Positions 1 to 7,509 of a DNA stretch of 64,000 nucleotides are shown one piece after another (the stretch's first letter is position 1; each line of letters begins with the position of its first letter). The DNA lies in contig CH672374.1 in NCBI GenBank assembly GCA_000153385.1, forward strand, positions 1,986,544 to 2,050,543. The letters run 5' to 3'. This DNA comes from Flavobacteria bacterium BBFL7. GTDB taxonomy: Bacteria > Bacteroidota > Bacteroidia > Flavobacteriales > Flavobacteriaceae. The notes under the pieces were generated by a model. That model saw only the letters and a program-made list of their open reading frames with translations, searched no databases and was not told the origin of the DNA. The translations under genes and the position numbers were made by a program.

Positions 1-1641
1 CTAGAACTGTTTCAAAAATTACTTCACAATGGATCTTTAACTGATGTACACGTTAAAATTCAAACTAAAAATCAACACTTAAAGTTAGTTCATATTAACT
101 GTAGTATAATTTATGATGCCCAGGGAAAGGCTAAAGCCGCTCAAGGAATTGTAAGAGACATTACTAAAAGTGATGAAGATGAAAAAAAATTAATTGAGTC
201 CGAAAATAGACTGTCTACTTTAATTTTAAACCTAGAAAACGCGGTTCTATTAGAAGATGAGAATGGGAAGATTGTACTCACAAACCACAAGTTTTGTGAG
301 TATTTTGAAATCCCTTTAAAACCTGAAGAAATTGTAGGGAATGATTATCATAAAATAAGTGATAATTATAAGTTCTTATTTGATGATCCAGATTATTTTA
401 TTCAAAGAGTTGATGAGATTTTAAGTCTCAAAAAAATGGTCATAGGTGATGAACTGATCATGAATAATGGGCGGATTTTGGAAAGAGATTTTATTCCTAT
501 AATAGAAAGTGATAATTATAAAGGTCACCTATGGTCTTATAGGGACGTTACATTAAAACGTTCTTACAGTAAAAGTCTTGAAGCTCAAAAGCAAAAATAC
601 AGTAGTATTATTGCTAATATGCATTTGGGATTAGTAGAGGTAGATACTGAAGAAAAGATAATTATGGTCAATCAAAGTTTTACCCAAATGAGTGGCTATA
701 CAGAAGAAGAAGTGGTTGGTCGTAAAGCATCTTCTTTATTTCTCGACTCAGATGACGTCCATATTTTTAAAGAACAAACCAGGAAAAGATTAAGAGGAGA
801 ATCCAGCTCGTACGAAGTTGTGGTTAATATTAAAAGTAACGAGAGACGACACTGGTTGATAAGTGGAGCCCCTAATTATGATCTTGAAGGAAATGTTACC
901 GGTTCTATAGGTATTCATTTAGATATTACTGACCTTAAAAACCTAGAAATACAAAAAGAGTTACTACTCGCACAACTAGCAAAAAGTAATGATGAGTTAC
1001 ATGAATATGCACATATCGTATCTCATGATTTAAAAAGTCCTTTACGTAGTATAGATGCTTTAGTAAACTGGCTTAAAGCTGATAACCTTGATAAGTTTGA
1101 TGAAATAAGTTTAAAAAACCTTTCTTTAATAGAAGAAACTTTAGAGAAAATGGAACAACTTATTGGTGATATTCTAGACTATTCTAGTCTTAATTCATCT
1201 AACGAAGAGTTTACAGAAATTGACTGTAATGAATTAGTAGTTGATCTGATTAAAGTAATATATGTGCCTAATCATATTGAGATTAATTTAAAAGGCATAC
1301 TACCTAAAATTAATGGAGATAGAACTAAGGTTAATCAATTGTTTCAGAATTTGTTAAGTAATGCAGTAAAGTTTATTGATAAAGAAAAAGGCATTATAGA
1401 AGTCAGTTGTATTGAATTAGATAATCATTATCAATTTCAAATAAAAGATAATGGTATTGGAATAGATCCAGCTTTTCATGATAAAATATTTAAAATATTT
1501 CATGCTCTTAATAAAAATAAAGACTCTACTGGAATAGGTCTTTCAATAGTTAAAAAGATTGTAGATCTACACCAAGGTAAAATTTGGCTAGAAAGTAAGG
1601 TTGGTGAAGGAACAACATTCTTTTTCACATTAAAAAAATAA
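1..1641 (+). CDS. Multi-PAS sensor histidine kinase, 5' end outside window
   Basis: The reading frame is open from base 1 with no start, so the gene begins upstream; a methionine at 436 is internal, because the codons before it still encode PAS sequence. In the visible 546 residues I see the end of one PAS/PAC unit (about 1-60), a second PAS (about 71-190) and a third (about 200-315). Next come a HisKA dimerisation helix with the H-box SHDLKSPLRS (phospho-His about 342) and an HATPase_c domain with an N-box (NLLSNAVKF, near 445), G1 box DNGIGI (near 483) and G2 box GIGLS (near 511). There is no membrane segment in the visible part, and no receiver domain. It is first in a compact operon with FIST, kinase, HPt and LytTR genes; the next start is 3 bases past the stop. 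The kinase role is certain; the ligand is unknown. Confidence 0.93.
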   Translation, partial: LELFQKLLHNGSLTDVHVKIQTKNQHLKLVHINCSIIYDAQGKAKAAQGIVRDITKSDEDEKKLIESENRLSTLILNLENAVLLEDENGKIVLTNHKFCEYFEIPLKPEEIVGNDYHKISDNYKFLFDDPDYFIQRVDEILSLKKMVIGDELIMNNGRILERDFIPIIESDNYKGHLWSYRDVTLKRSYSKSLEAQKQKYSSIIANMHLGLVEVDTEEKIIMVNQSFTQMSGYTEEEVVGRKASSLFLDSDDVHIFKEQTRKRLRGESSSYEVVVNIKSNERRHWLISGAPNYDLEGNVTGSIGIHLDITDLKNLEIQKELLLAQLAKSNDELHEYAHIVSHDLKSPLRSIDALVNWLKADNLDKFDEISLKNLSLIEETLEKMEQLIGDILDYSSLNSSNEEFTEIDCNELVVDLIKVIYVPNHIEINLKGILPKINGDRTKVNQLFQNLLSNAVKFIDKEKGIIEVSCIELDNHYQFQIKDNGIGIDPAFHDKIFKIFHALNKNKDSTGIGLSIVKKIVDLHQGKIWLESKVGEGTTFFFTLKK

Positions 1642-1644
1642 CAA

Positions 1645-2778
1645 ATGATTATTAATCAGCATTTAAAATTAAAAAATCAACCTTGGAAAAATATAGGTGA
1701 TCAAAAGACTTTAAACAATCCTTTGGTGTTAGCTTTTGGAAATAGATTGCTACTAGAATCACCTACTATTTTTGAAGAAGTACTTGCGATGTATCCCGAT
1801 GCTCATATTGTACTAGGTTCTACTAGTGGTGATATCATGGATGATAATGTTAATGATGAATCAATATCTATAACTGCTATAGAGTTCGAGAAAAGTCATT
1901 TCTCTATTAAAACTGCAAATGTACTCAATGAGCAAAAAGATAGTTTTAAAACAGGAAAACATCTTATAGAGCAATTTGATGCAAACGGTTTAAAACATGT
2001 TTTTATAATTTCTGAGGGAAGTTTTATCAATGGTACTCAACTTACCTTAGGAATGAATTCTGTTCATGGCGATGACTTATTGATTACAGGTGGCTTATGT
2101 GCTGATGATGCTAGATTTGAAAAAACGATTTGTGGATATAACTGTAATCCGAAAGCAGGAGAAATAGTGGCTATAGGGTTTTATGGTGAAAGTTTTGAAG
2201 CTACCTTCTCTATACATGGTGGATGGATTCCATTTGGGCCAGAAAGAATTGTTACTAAATCTAAAGGCAATATACTATACGAGTTAGATGATATGCCTGC
2301 GCTAGATTTATATAAAAAATATTTAGGAGAAAAATCTAAAGAATTACCTGGTGCAGCACTTCTTTATCCGCTTAACGTGAAAATTGAATCTCAAAATCAA
2401 TCTATTGTAAGATCAATTTTAAATATTGAAGAGGATGATAATGCTATGGTATTAGCTGGCGATATTCCAGAAAATTCTAAAGTTCAATTAATGATGACTA
2501 ATGTTGATCAGATTGCAAACGCTGCTGAAAAAGCTGCTAGACAGGCTGATGATGTGAGGTCGAATACGTCACAATTAGCGTTATTAGTAAGTTGTATAGG
2601 AAGAAAATTAGTTCTTGATCAAAGAGTTGAAGAAGAAATAGAGGAAGTGCGTAATGTTTTAGGTGACGATGTGGTTATCTCTGGGTTCTATTCTTATGGT
2701 GAGATAGCTCCATTTCATGAAGAAATGAAATGTCAATTACATAATCAAACTATGACTATTACTTTATTAAGCGAATAA
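1645..2778 (+). CDS. FIST-domain sensory protein (NosP-like candidate)
   Basis: This 377-residue soluble protein has a FIST_N domain (about 25-220; motifs VLGSTSGDI and ITGGLCADD) followed by FIST_C (about 225-360; VISGFYSYGEI near the end). FIST domains are ligand sensors; one branch, NosP, binds haem and senses nitric oxide, and is encoded next to histidine kinases that control biofilm. I cannot tell from sequence alone whether this copy binds haem. The stop overlaps the start of the next kinase by one base (TAATG), which suggests translational coupling. That kinase has no obvious sensor domain, so the FIST protein is the natural input module for it. The family call is firm; the NosP role is inference. 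Confidence 0.85.
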   Translation: MIINQHLKLKNQPWKNIGDQKTLNNPLVLAFGNRLLLESPTIFEEVLAMYPDAHIVLGSTSGDIMDDNVNDESISITAIEFEKSHFSIKTANVLNEQKDSFKTGKHLIEQFDANGLKHVFIISEGSFINGTQLTLGMNSVHGDDLLITGGLCADDARFEKTICGYNCNPKAGEIVAIGFYGESFEATFSIHGGWIPFGPERIVTKSKGNILYELDDMPALDLYKKYLGEKSKELPGAALLYPLNVKIESQNQSIVRSILNIEEDDNAMVLAGDIPENSKVQLMMTNVDQIANAAEKAARQADDVRSNTSQLALLVSCIGRKLVLDQRVEEEIEEVRNVLGDDVVISGFYSYGEIAPFHEEMKCQLHNQTMTITLLSE

Positions 2779-3830
2779 TGAATTCTTTACTTAAACGTCA
2801 AATTAGAAAATACTTAAATGATGATCTAGCACAGCATCCAGATATGGTAGGTTTTCTTGAGGCGATTAATAGTTCATATACAACACACGATGATCAATTT
2901 GCAATGTTGCAAAGAGCTATGTCCATTAGCTCTCAAGAGTTATTCGAAGCAAATAAGGAGTTAAAAGATAGAGCAGATTCTCAAACTTTAGTTATTGATA
3001 AACTGAATAATGTAATTAACACCTTGAATAGTTATAACTTGATAGACTTAGATCGATCTAATGATGATTCTAAAGATAGTTTTAGCTTAGTTGATTTAAT
3101 AGATAGACAAACTAAGGAAATACTTGCTTTTAATAGGCAAAGGGAAGAGCTTTTAAGTGAATTGTCATTGCAAAATCAAGAATTGAGTGATTATGCTCAT
3201 ATGGTTTCTCACGATTTAAAATCACCTTTACGAAGCATTGATGCGCTAGCAACTTGGTTAAATGAAGATTATTCTAGTTCGTTAGGGAATACAGGTGTTG
3301 AGCATCTCGATTTAATTAGAAGTAATGTCCATAAAATGGACTTATTAATTAATGGAATCTTGGAATATTCAACAATAGGAAAGACTAAGGTATCTTTATA
3401 CGATGTTGATTTACAAAAAATTGTCGCTGATATTCTTAGTATTATTCATGTACCTGATCATATTGAAGTTTCTATTTTAAATCCTCTACCTACGATACAA
3501 GGAGATAAATATAGAGTACAGCAATTATTTCAAAATTTAATTGATAATGCTATCAAGTACAACGACAAAGAAAAAGGTGAAATTACCATAGATGTAAAAG
3601 ATCTATCAGATAAATGGGAATTTTCAATTAAGGATAATGGATCGGGAATTGATCAAGTATATTTTGAAAAGATTTTCAATGTCTTTCAAAAACTGGAAAA
3701 TGATGTTAATTCTTCAGGAATAGGACTCTCTATAGTTAAAAAAGTTGTAGAATTATATCAAGGAAAAATATGGGTAGAATCTGAACTAGATAGAGGAACT
3801 ACATTTTATTTCACTTTACCTAAAAACTGA
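2778..3830 (+). CDS. Sensor histidine kinase without recognisable sensor domain
   Basis: The protein has 350 residues. The first 125 are helical and charged, with coiled-coil character (about 45-130), and contain no PAS domain or membrane segment. HisKA follows with the H-box SHDLKSPLRS (His145), then HATPase_c with NLIDNAIKY, DNGSGID and SGIGLSIVKK. The H-box and the catalytic half are closely similar to those of the kinase at 1-1641, which points to duplication within the operon. It lies between a FIST gene and an HPt gene, overlapping each neighbour by one base, so it probably takes its signal from the FIST protein and may pass phosphate to the HPt or the LytTR regulator. There is no C-terminal receiver domain. 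Confidence 0.9.
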   Translation: MNSLLKRQIRKYLNDDLAQHPDMVGFLEAINSSYTTHDDQFAMLQRAMSISSQELFEANKELKDRADSQTLVIDKLNNVINTLNSYNLIDLDRSNDDSKDSFSLVDLIDRQTKEILAFNRQREELLSELSLQNQELSDYAHMVSHDLKSPLRSIDALATWLNEDYSSSLGNTGVEHLDLIRSNVHKMDLLINGILEYSTIGKTKVSLYDVDLQKIVADILSIIHVPDHIEVSILNPLPTIQGDKYRVQQLFQNLIDNAIKYNDKEKGEITIDVKDLSDKWEFSIKDNGSGIDQVYFEKIFNVFQKLENDVNSSGIGLSIVKKVVELYQGKIWVESELDRGTTFYFTLPKN

Positions 3831-4147
3831 TGGAAAAACCAAATAAATCTTATATAGATAGTTTATGTCGTGGAGATAAGGCCTTTGAAGATAGGTTGTT
3901 AACTGTTATCAGGACAGAATTCCCATCAGAAAAAAAGGTGTATTATGATGCATTAGAAATTAAAGATTATAAAGAAATAGCTGAAGCTGTTCATAAATTA
4001 AAGCACAAAATAAGTATCTTAGGACTTGAGAAAGGATATGAACTAGCAGCAGAATATGAAAATAATATTCTTGATAAAGATTTCACACTTTCACAATCAT
4101 TTGAAGAGATCTTAGATAGTATGACTGAGTATCTTAAAACCATATAG
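3830..4147 (+). CDS. HPt (histidine phosphotransfer) domain protein
   Basis: This is a free-standing HPt domain of 105 residues. The segment AVHKLKHKISILG (residues 53-65) matches the family pattern AHxLKGxSxxxG, with His55 as the probable phosphate carrier; the usual Gly after LK is His here. The rest is predicted helical, as expected of the four-helix bundle. It overlaps the upstream kinase by one base and sits 10 bases before the LytTR regulator. HPt proteins normally receive phosphate from a receiver domain, but neither visible kinase carries one. It may therefore take phosphate back from the LytTR receiver, or work with a receiver encoded elsewhere. Confidence 0.82.
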   Translation: MEKPNKSYIDSLCRGDKAFEDRLLTVIRTEFPSEKKVYYDALEIKDYKEIAEAVHKLKHKISILGLEKGYELAAEYENNILDKDFTLSQSFEEILDSMTEYLKTI

Positions 4148-4157
4148 TAGCTAAAAA

Positions 4158-4865
4158 ATGAAGTGCATTATTATAGATGATGAAGCAACGGCTCGTCTAA
4201 TTATATCAAAGTACTGTAGTGATATGAAAGGTCTAAATGTATTAGAAGAGTTTTCTAATGCTATAGATGCAATGAAATATTTAAATCAACATACAGTTGA
4301 TTTAATATTCTTAGATATTCACATGCCAGGTTTTAATGGAATAGACTTTATACAAACCATTAAAAATCCTCCTAATGTTATTTTAACTACTTCAGATCCT
4401 AATTTTGCGATTGAAGCTTTTGAGTATGAGTGTATTGTAGACTATTTAATTAAGCCAATTAACGAGGAACGATTTATTAAAGCAATAAATAAAGCTTCTA
4501 ATAAAGTAAGCGTAGCGCAAAAAAAAGCAGACACTTCTAAAAAGGAGTCTACAGAAGATGTATTGTATGTCAATATAGATAGACGTTTAATTAAAATTGA
4601 TATGCCTAGTATCTACTTAGTAGAAGCTAAAGGAGATTATATTATGATTAAAACAGAAAGCAAAAACTATATAGTTCACTCTACTCTCAAAAAAATAGAA
4701 GAAAAATTACCCGACCACACTTTTCTTAAGGTACATCGTTCATATGTTATTAATATCAGTAAGATTATAGATATAGAAGATAACTGTGTATTAATTAAGA
4801 AAGATATTATACCTGTAAGTAGATCTAATCGACCTATTTTAATGAAAAGATTGAATTTATTATAG
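4158..4865 (+). CDS. LytTR-family response regulator
   Basis: The 235-residue protein has an N-terminal receiver domain (about 1-118) with the acidic pair Asp7-Asp8, phospho-acceptor Asp53 in FLDIHMPG, a TT pair near 77 and Lys99 in LIKP, so all active-site residues are present. A linker leads to a LytTR DNA-binding domain (about 135-235; LVEAKGDYIMI and FLKVHRSYVINI are typical). LytTR proteins bind two direct half-sites about two helical turns apart. Four such paired sites lie downstream, before 4991, 9738, 11391 and 18573, making this the obvious candidate for their regulator. It is the last gene of the signalling operon. Confidence 0.93.
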   Translation: MKCIIIDDEATARLIISKYCSDMKGLNVLEEFSNAIDAMKYLNQHTVDLIFLDIHMPGFNGIDFIQTIKNPPNVILTTSDPNFAIEAFEYECIVDYLIKPINEERFIKAINKASNKVSVAQKKADTSKKESTEDVLYVNIDRRLIKIDMPSIYLVEAKGDYIMIKTESKNYIVHSTLKKIEEKLPDHTFLKVHRSYVINISKIIDIEDNCVLIKKDIIPVSRSNRPILMKRLNLL

Positions 4866-4879
4866 CGAGGTAAAAAACA

Positions 4880-4966
4880 CTTAACTACCCATTAATACCA
4901 CTCATCTACACTTCTTTTGGATTCGTCGTATTAATTAAATATGACCTTAAATCTGCTTTAGTTTTG
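4880..4966 (+). promoter_or_regulatory. Putative LytTR operator and promoter of the DUF4114 gene
   Basis: Half-site cttaactacc at 4880-4889 and half-site ctcatctaca(ctt) at 4901-4913 are 21 bp apart. A perfect -7 element TAGTTTTG lies at 4959-4966, 58 bp after the start of the second half-site. No TTG occurs about 20 bp before the -7, which fits an activator-dependent promoter. The start codon of the downstream gene is 78 bp past the second half-site. Confidence 0.6.
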
Positions 4967-4990
4967 ACATGAATTTAAATAATTGTCAAG

Positions 4991-7429
4991 ATGAAAAAAT
5001 TACTACTTGCTACATTTTTACTTACTAATATAGTTCTCGGTCAGAGTTATCAATACTTGGGCTCATACGATTCAATGGGGACTCCTCAATATTTAGTAAA
5101 TCCTAGTGATGTAGTTGATACTGCTACGATGGATATGATTGGATATTCCTTGCCTGAAGGATATCCTGTTCCTGTTTATAATCCTCATTATATAACTTCT
5201 GGCTATGAGACAGATATCATTGTTGAAAGTCTAGCAGACGTATGGGTCACTTTTGTGAGTGAAGGAGCTGGCTATAAAAATGTTTTAGGATTCTACACTT
5301 ACGATATTTCAAATCCACCTACCACTAGACCTTCAGTGTCTGAAATCACTATAATCTTCCCTAATGTATCTGCGGTTAATAGTGGTGGTGGATTACAAAC
5401 TGGTGATAAAGTTAAAATAGGTACATTTCCTGCAGGAACAGGAATAGGTTGGGTCCTTTTGGCCAATGCATGGAACTCGTCAACAGCTACTGTAGGGTCT
5501 GCTCATTGGGATGTGTTTTCTAACCCTAATTTTAATCCAGAACCATTACTAGATTTACAGTACCATAATGTGTTGCTTCAAGATCCAGAGAATGAAAGAA
5601 TCATTCTTGGTTTTGAAGATATTAGAAGAGATTATACTTCGTGCGATAATGATTTTAATGATGCAGTATTCTATGTCACGGCAAACCCATATACATCACT
5701 AAAAACATCTAATTATGCTGATGTGAGTAAATCATCAACAGTAAGCTCTGGTAATACCGGCGGATTAGAAAGCAACGGTGATCTAGCTAGTCTGATTGCT
5801 AAGAGAAACTTTGAACGAACTAAAAGAAATTATGTTTCAACTATAGAAACTCAAGAAAAATTTAATCAACCATCAGTACGTTTAAAGTCTGGGAACAATA
5901 CAGCACAACTAGATACTTACTTACCATTAACAGGTATGTATGGAACAGAGACCGCATACATTTCAACGCCACAAGACCTAATTAATGTCACTAATGCAAC
6001 TGAAGTTTTTTCTGTTGATTATTACGAGCAAAACGATAGAATAGCCGCTGTTCTAGCAACAGCATCTACTGGATCTATATATGATCATTCAAAAGCTATT
6101 TGTGATAGACTCAATAGCTCTGTGCTAGAAGACGTAAGGTCTGTTACTGTAGGCGGTCATAAAATTATAAGCTCAAAACTGGTTAGAGCTTCGGGTGAGA
6201 TTGAGTATGCATTAGGGTTTTCTATCAAACTAGGTGCAAATCAAAATGAACTATTTAGTTTTTGGGAAATTGGTCAGTATCCACCAGGTGATTTTTACAA
6301 TTTTCAAATTTGGGGAAGTTCTTACTCTCAAGTTTTTGCATTGACTAATAATATTTTAGCAAATCTAAATCAGGCACAACCAGTTGTAAGCACGGCTGTT
6401 GCAAATAATATCCCTCCAGTATTTGTAAGTTCTGGCTATTATCAAGATGGTCAGCTACATTTACAATTAACAAATAAAACAGGAGCAACTAGTATAACAT
6501 TTAATGGTGATCTTGCCAGTACAGAGGTTTCAAGTAGGCAGTCTATAAGTCAATCTATAGGATTAAATGGTAATTTACATGAGACTGTGATTATTAATAC
6601 TGGGACATTATTTGATATAGGGTTTTCACTATCGATAGGTAATCAACAAAAAGATGCATTATATCTTGCAGACGGACCGTGGGGAATGGATTATCTAACG
6701 GATTATGCCACGGTGAATAATTTTGATGTTCAGAACGCACAGCCTACCTCAACAGGTAATACTCATATCATAGAACGTAATCCGTCTGTACAAGGAACTG
6801 TAAAAGGTAATTTAAATCTATTTAGACATTTGTTACCTGGAGAACAAACACTAGATATTTCTTCATTTACAGCGCTTCAATTTGATATTATAAATGATCA
6901 ACCTATCGAAATTATACTGGTTCCAGAGATATCGATCTCATGGAATGATCGTTTCAGGTACACCATACCAGCAAACACTTCAAAGACTACTTATGATATT
7001 GCGTTTGCTGATTTTTTAAATTCAAATGGAGCTTCATTTACACACTCAGATATTAAAACCATCGTCTTTTCAATAATTAGTGATTATACTAACACAATCT
7101 CATTTTCATTAGATTTAAGTGATGTGAGATTTGGTGACTATCAATCTACACTTTCTGTTGATGAGGTTGTTAACGATGTAGTAACCTTAAATAACGCGCC
7201 TAACCCATTTACAACTTCAACATCATTTCAATTACCTATAGAGAGTGCAGTAGTAGAAATTAGGGTTTATGACCTTTACGGACGTACTGTAGATCACAAA
7301 AGTATTAAAACAACAAATAATAGTAAGGAGTTTGAATATCACTCTCCAGACCTTCATACCGGTTTATATCACTTTAATATCGTTACAGATCAAGGTAGAA
7401 AATTTACAGGTAAGTTTTTAATTAATTAA
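4991..7429 (+). CDS. Secreted DUF4114 protein with T9SS sorting domain
   Basis: This 812-residue protein begins with a short signal peptide (MKKLLLATFL, cleavage near residue 18). Residues about 145-230 form a DUF4114 domain; its hallmark acidic segment GFEDIRRDYTSCDNDFNDAV (207-226) is a probable calcium site. The middle (about 290-720) has no domain I recognise and looks beta-rich. The last 80 residues are a type A T9SS sorting domain (NAPNPFTTSTSFQLP, then VYDLYGRTV and ending KFLIN), so the protein should cross the outer membrane and be attached to the cell surface or released. It follows the signalling operon and has one of the four LytTR-type sites. A role as an exopolysaccharide-matrix or adhesion protein is inferred from context. 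Confidence 0.85.
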   Translation: MKKLLLATFLLTNIVLGQSYQYLGSYDSMGTPQYLVNPSDVVDTATMDMIGYSLPEGYPVPVYNPHYITSGYETDIIVESLADVWVTFVSEGAGYKNVLGFYTYDISNPPTTRPSVSEITIIFPNVSAVNSGGGLQTGDKVKIGTFPAGTGIGWVLLANAWNSSTATVGSAHWDVFSNPNFNPEPLLDLQYHNVLLQDPENERIILGFEDIRRDYTSCDNDFNDAVFYVTANPYTSLKTSNYADVSKSSTVSSGNTGGLESNGDLASLIAKRNFERTKRNYVSTIETQEKFNQPSVRLKSGNNTAQLDTYLPLTGMYGTETAYISTPQDLINVTNATEVFSVDYYEQNDRIAAVLATASTGSIYDHSKAICDRLNSSVLEDVRSVTVGGHKIISSKLVRASGEIEYALGFSIKLGANQNELFSFWEIGQYPPGDFYNFQIWGSSYSQVFALTNNILANLNQAQPVVSTAVANNIPPVFVSSGYYQDGQLHLQLTNKTGATSITFNGDLASTEVSSRQSISQSIGLNGNLHETVIINTGTLFDIGFSLSIGNQQKDALYLADGPWGMDYLTDYATVNNFDVQNAQPTSTGNTHIIERNPSVQGTVKGNLNLFRHLLPGEQTLDISSFTALQFDIINDQPIEIILVPEISISWNDRFRYTIPANTSKTTYDIAFADFLNSNGASFTHSDIKTIVFSIISDYTNTISFSLDLSDVRFGDYQSTLSVDEVVNDVVTLNNAPNPFTTSTSFQLPIESAVVEIRVYDLYGRTVDHKSIKTTNNSKEFEYHSPDLHTGLYHFNIVTDQGRKFTGKFLIN

Positions 7430-7463
7430 AAAATATAGTCGAAAAGAGTAGGACGAATAGAGC

Positions 7464-7499
7464 TGTTCAAATATGCTTTCGCGAAAGCGTATTTGAACA
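7464..7499. terminator. Bidirectional hairpin containing the 14-bp palindrome
   Basis: An almost perfect 36-nt inverted repeat (one mismatch, which becomes a G-U pair in RNA) lies between the convergent genes ending at 7429 and 7510. Its centre, 7475-7488, is one copy of the palindrome GCTTTCGCGAAAGC; the flanks TGTTCAAATA and TATTTGAACA extend the stem. There is no strong T run, so it may be a terminator, an RNA-stabilising hairpin, or both. Confidence 0.6.
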
Positions 7500-7509
7500 A
7501 CCTATTTTA

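Noticed and set aside
436-1641. Kinase gene starting at ATG 436
   Set aside because: The same frame is open to base 1 and encodes PAS sequence before 436, so the gene is longer and cut by the window edge.
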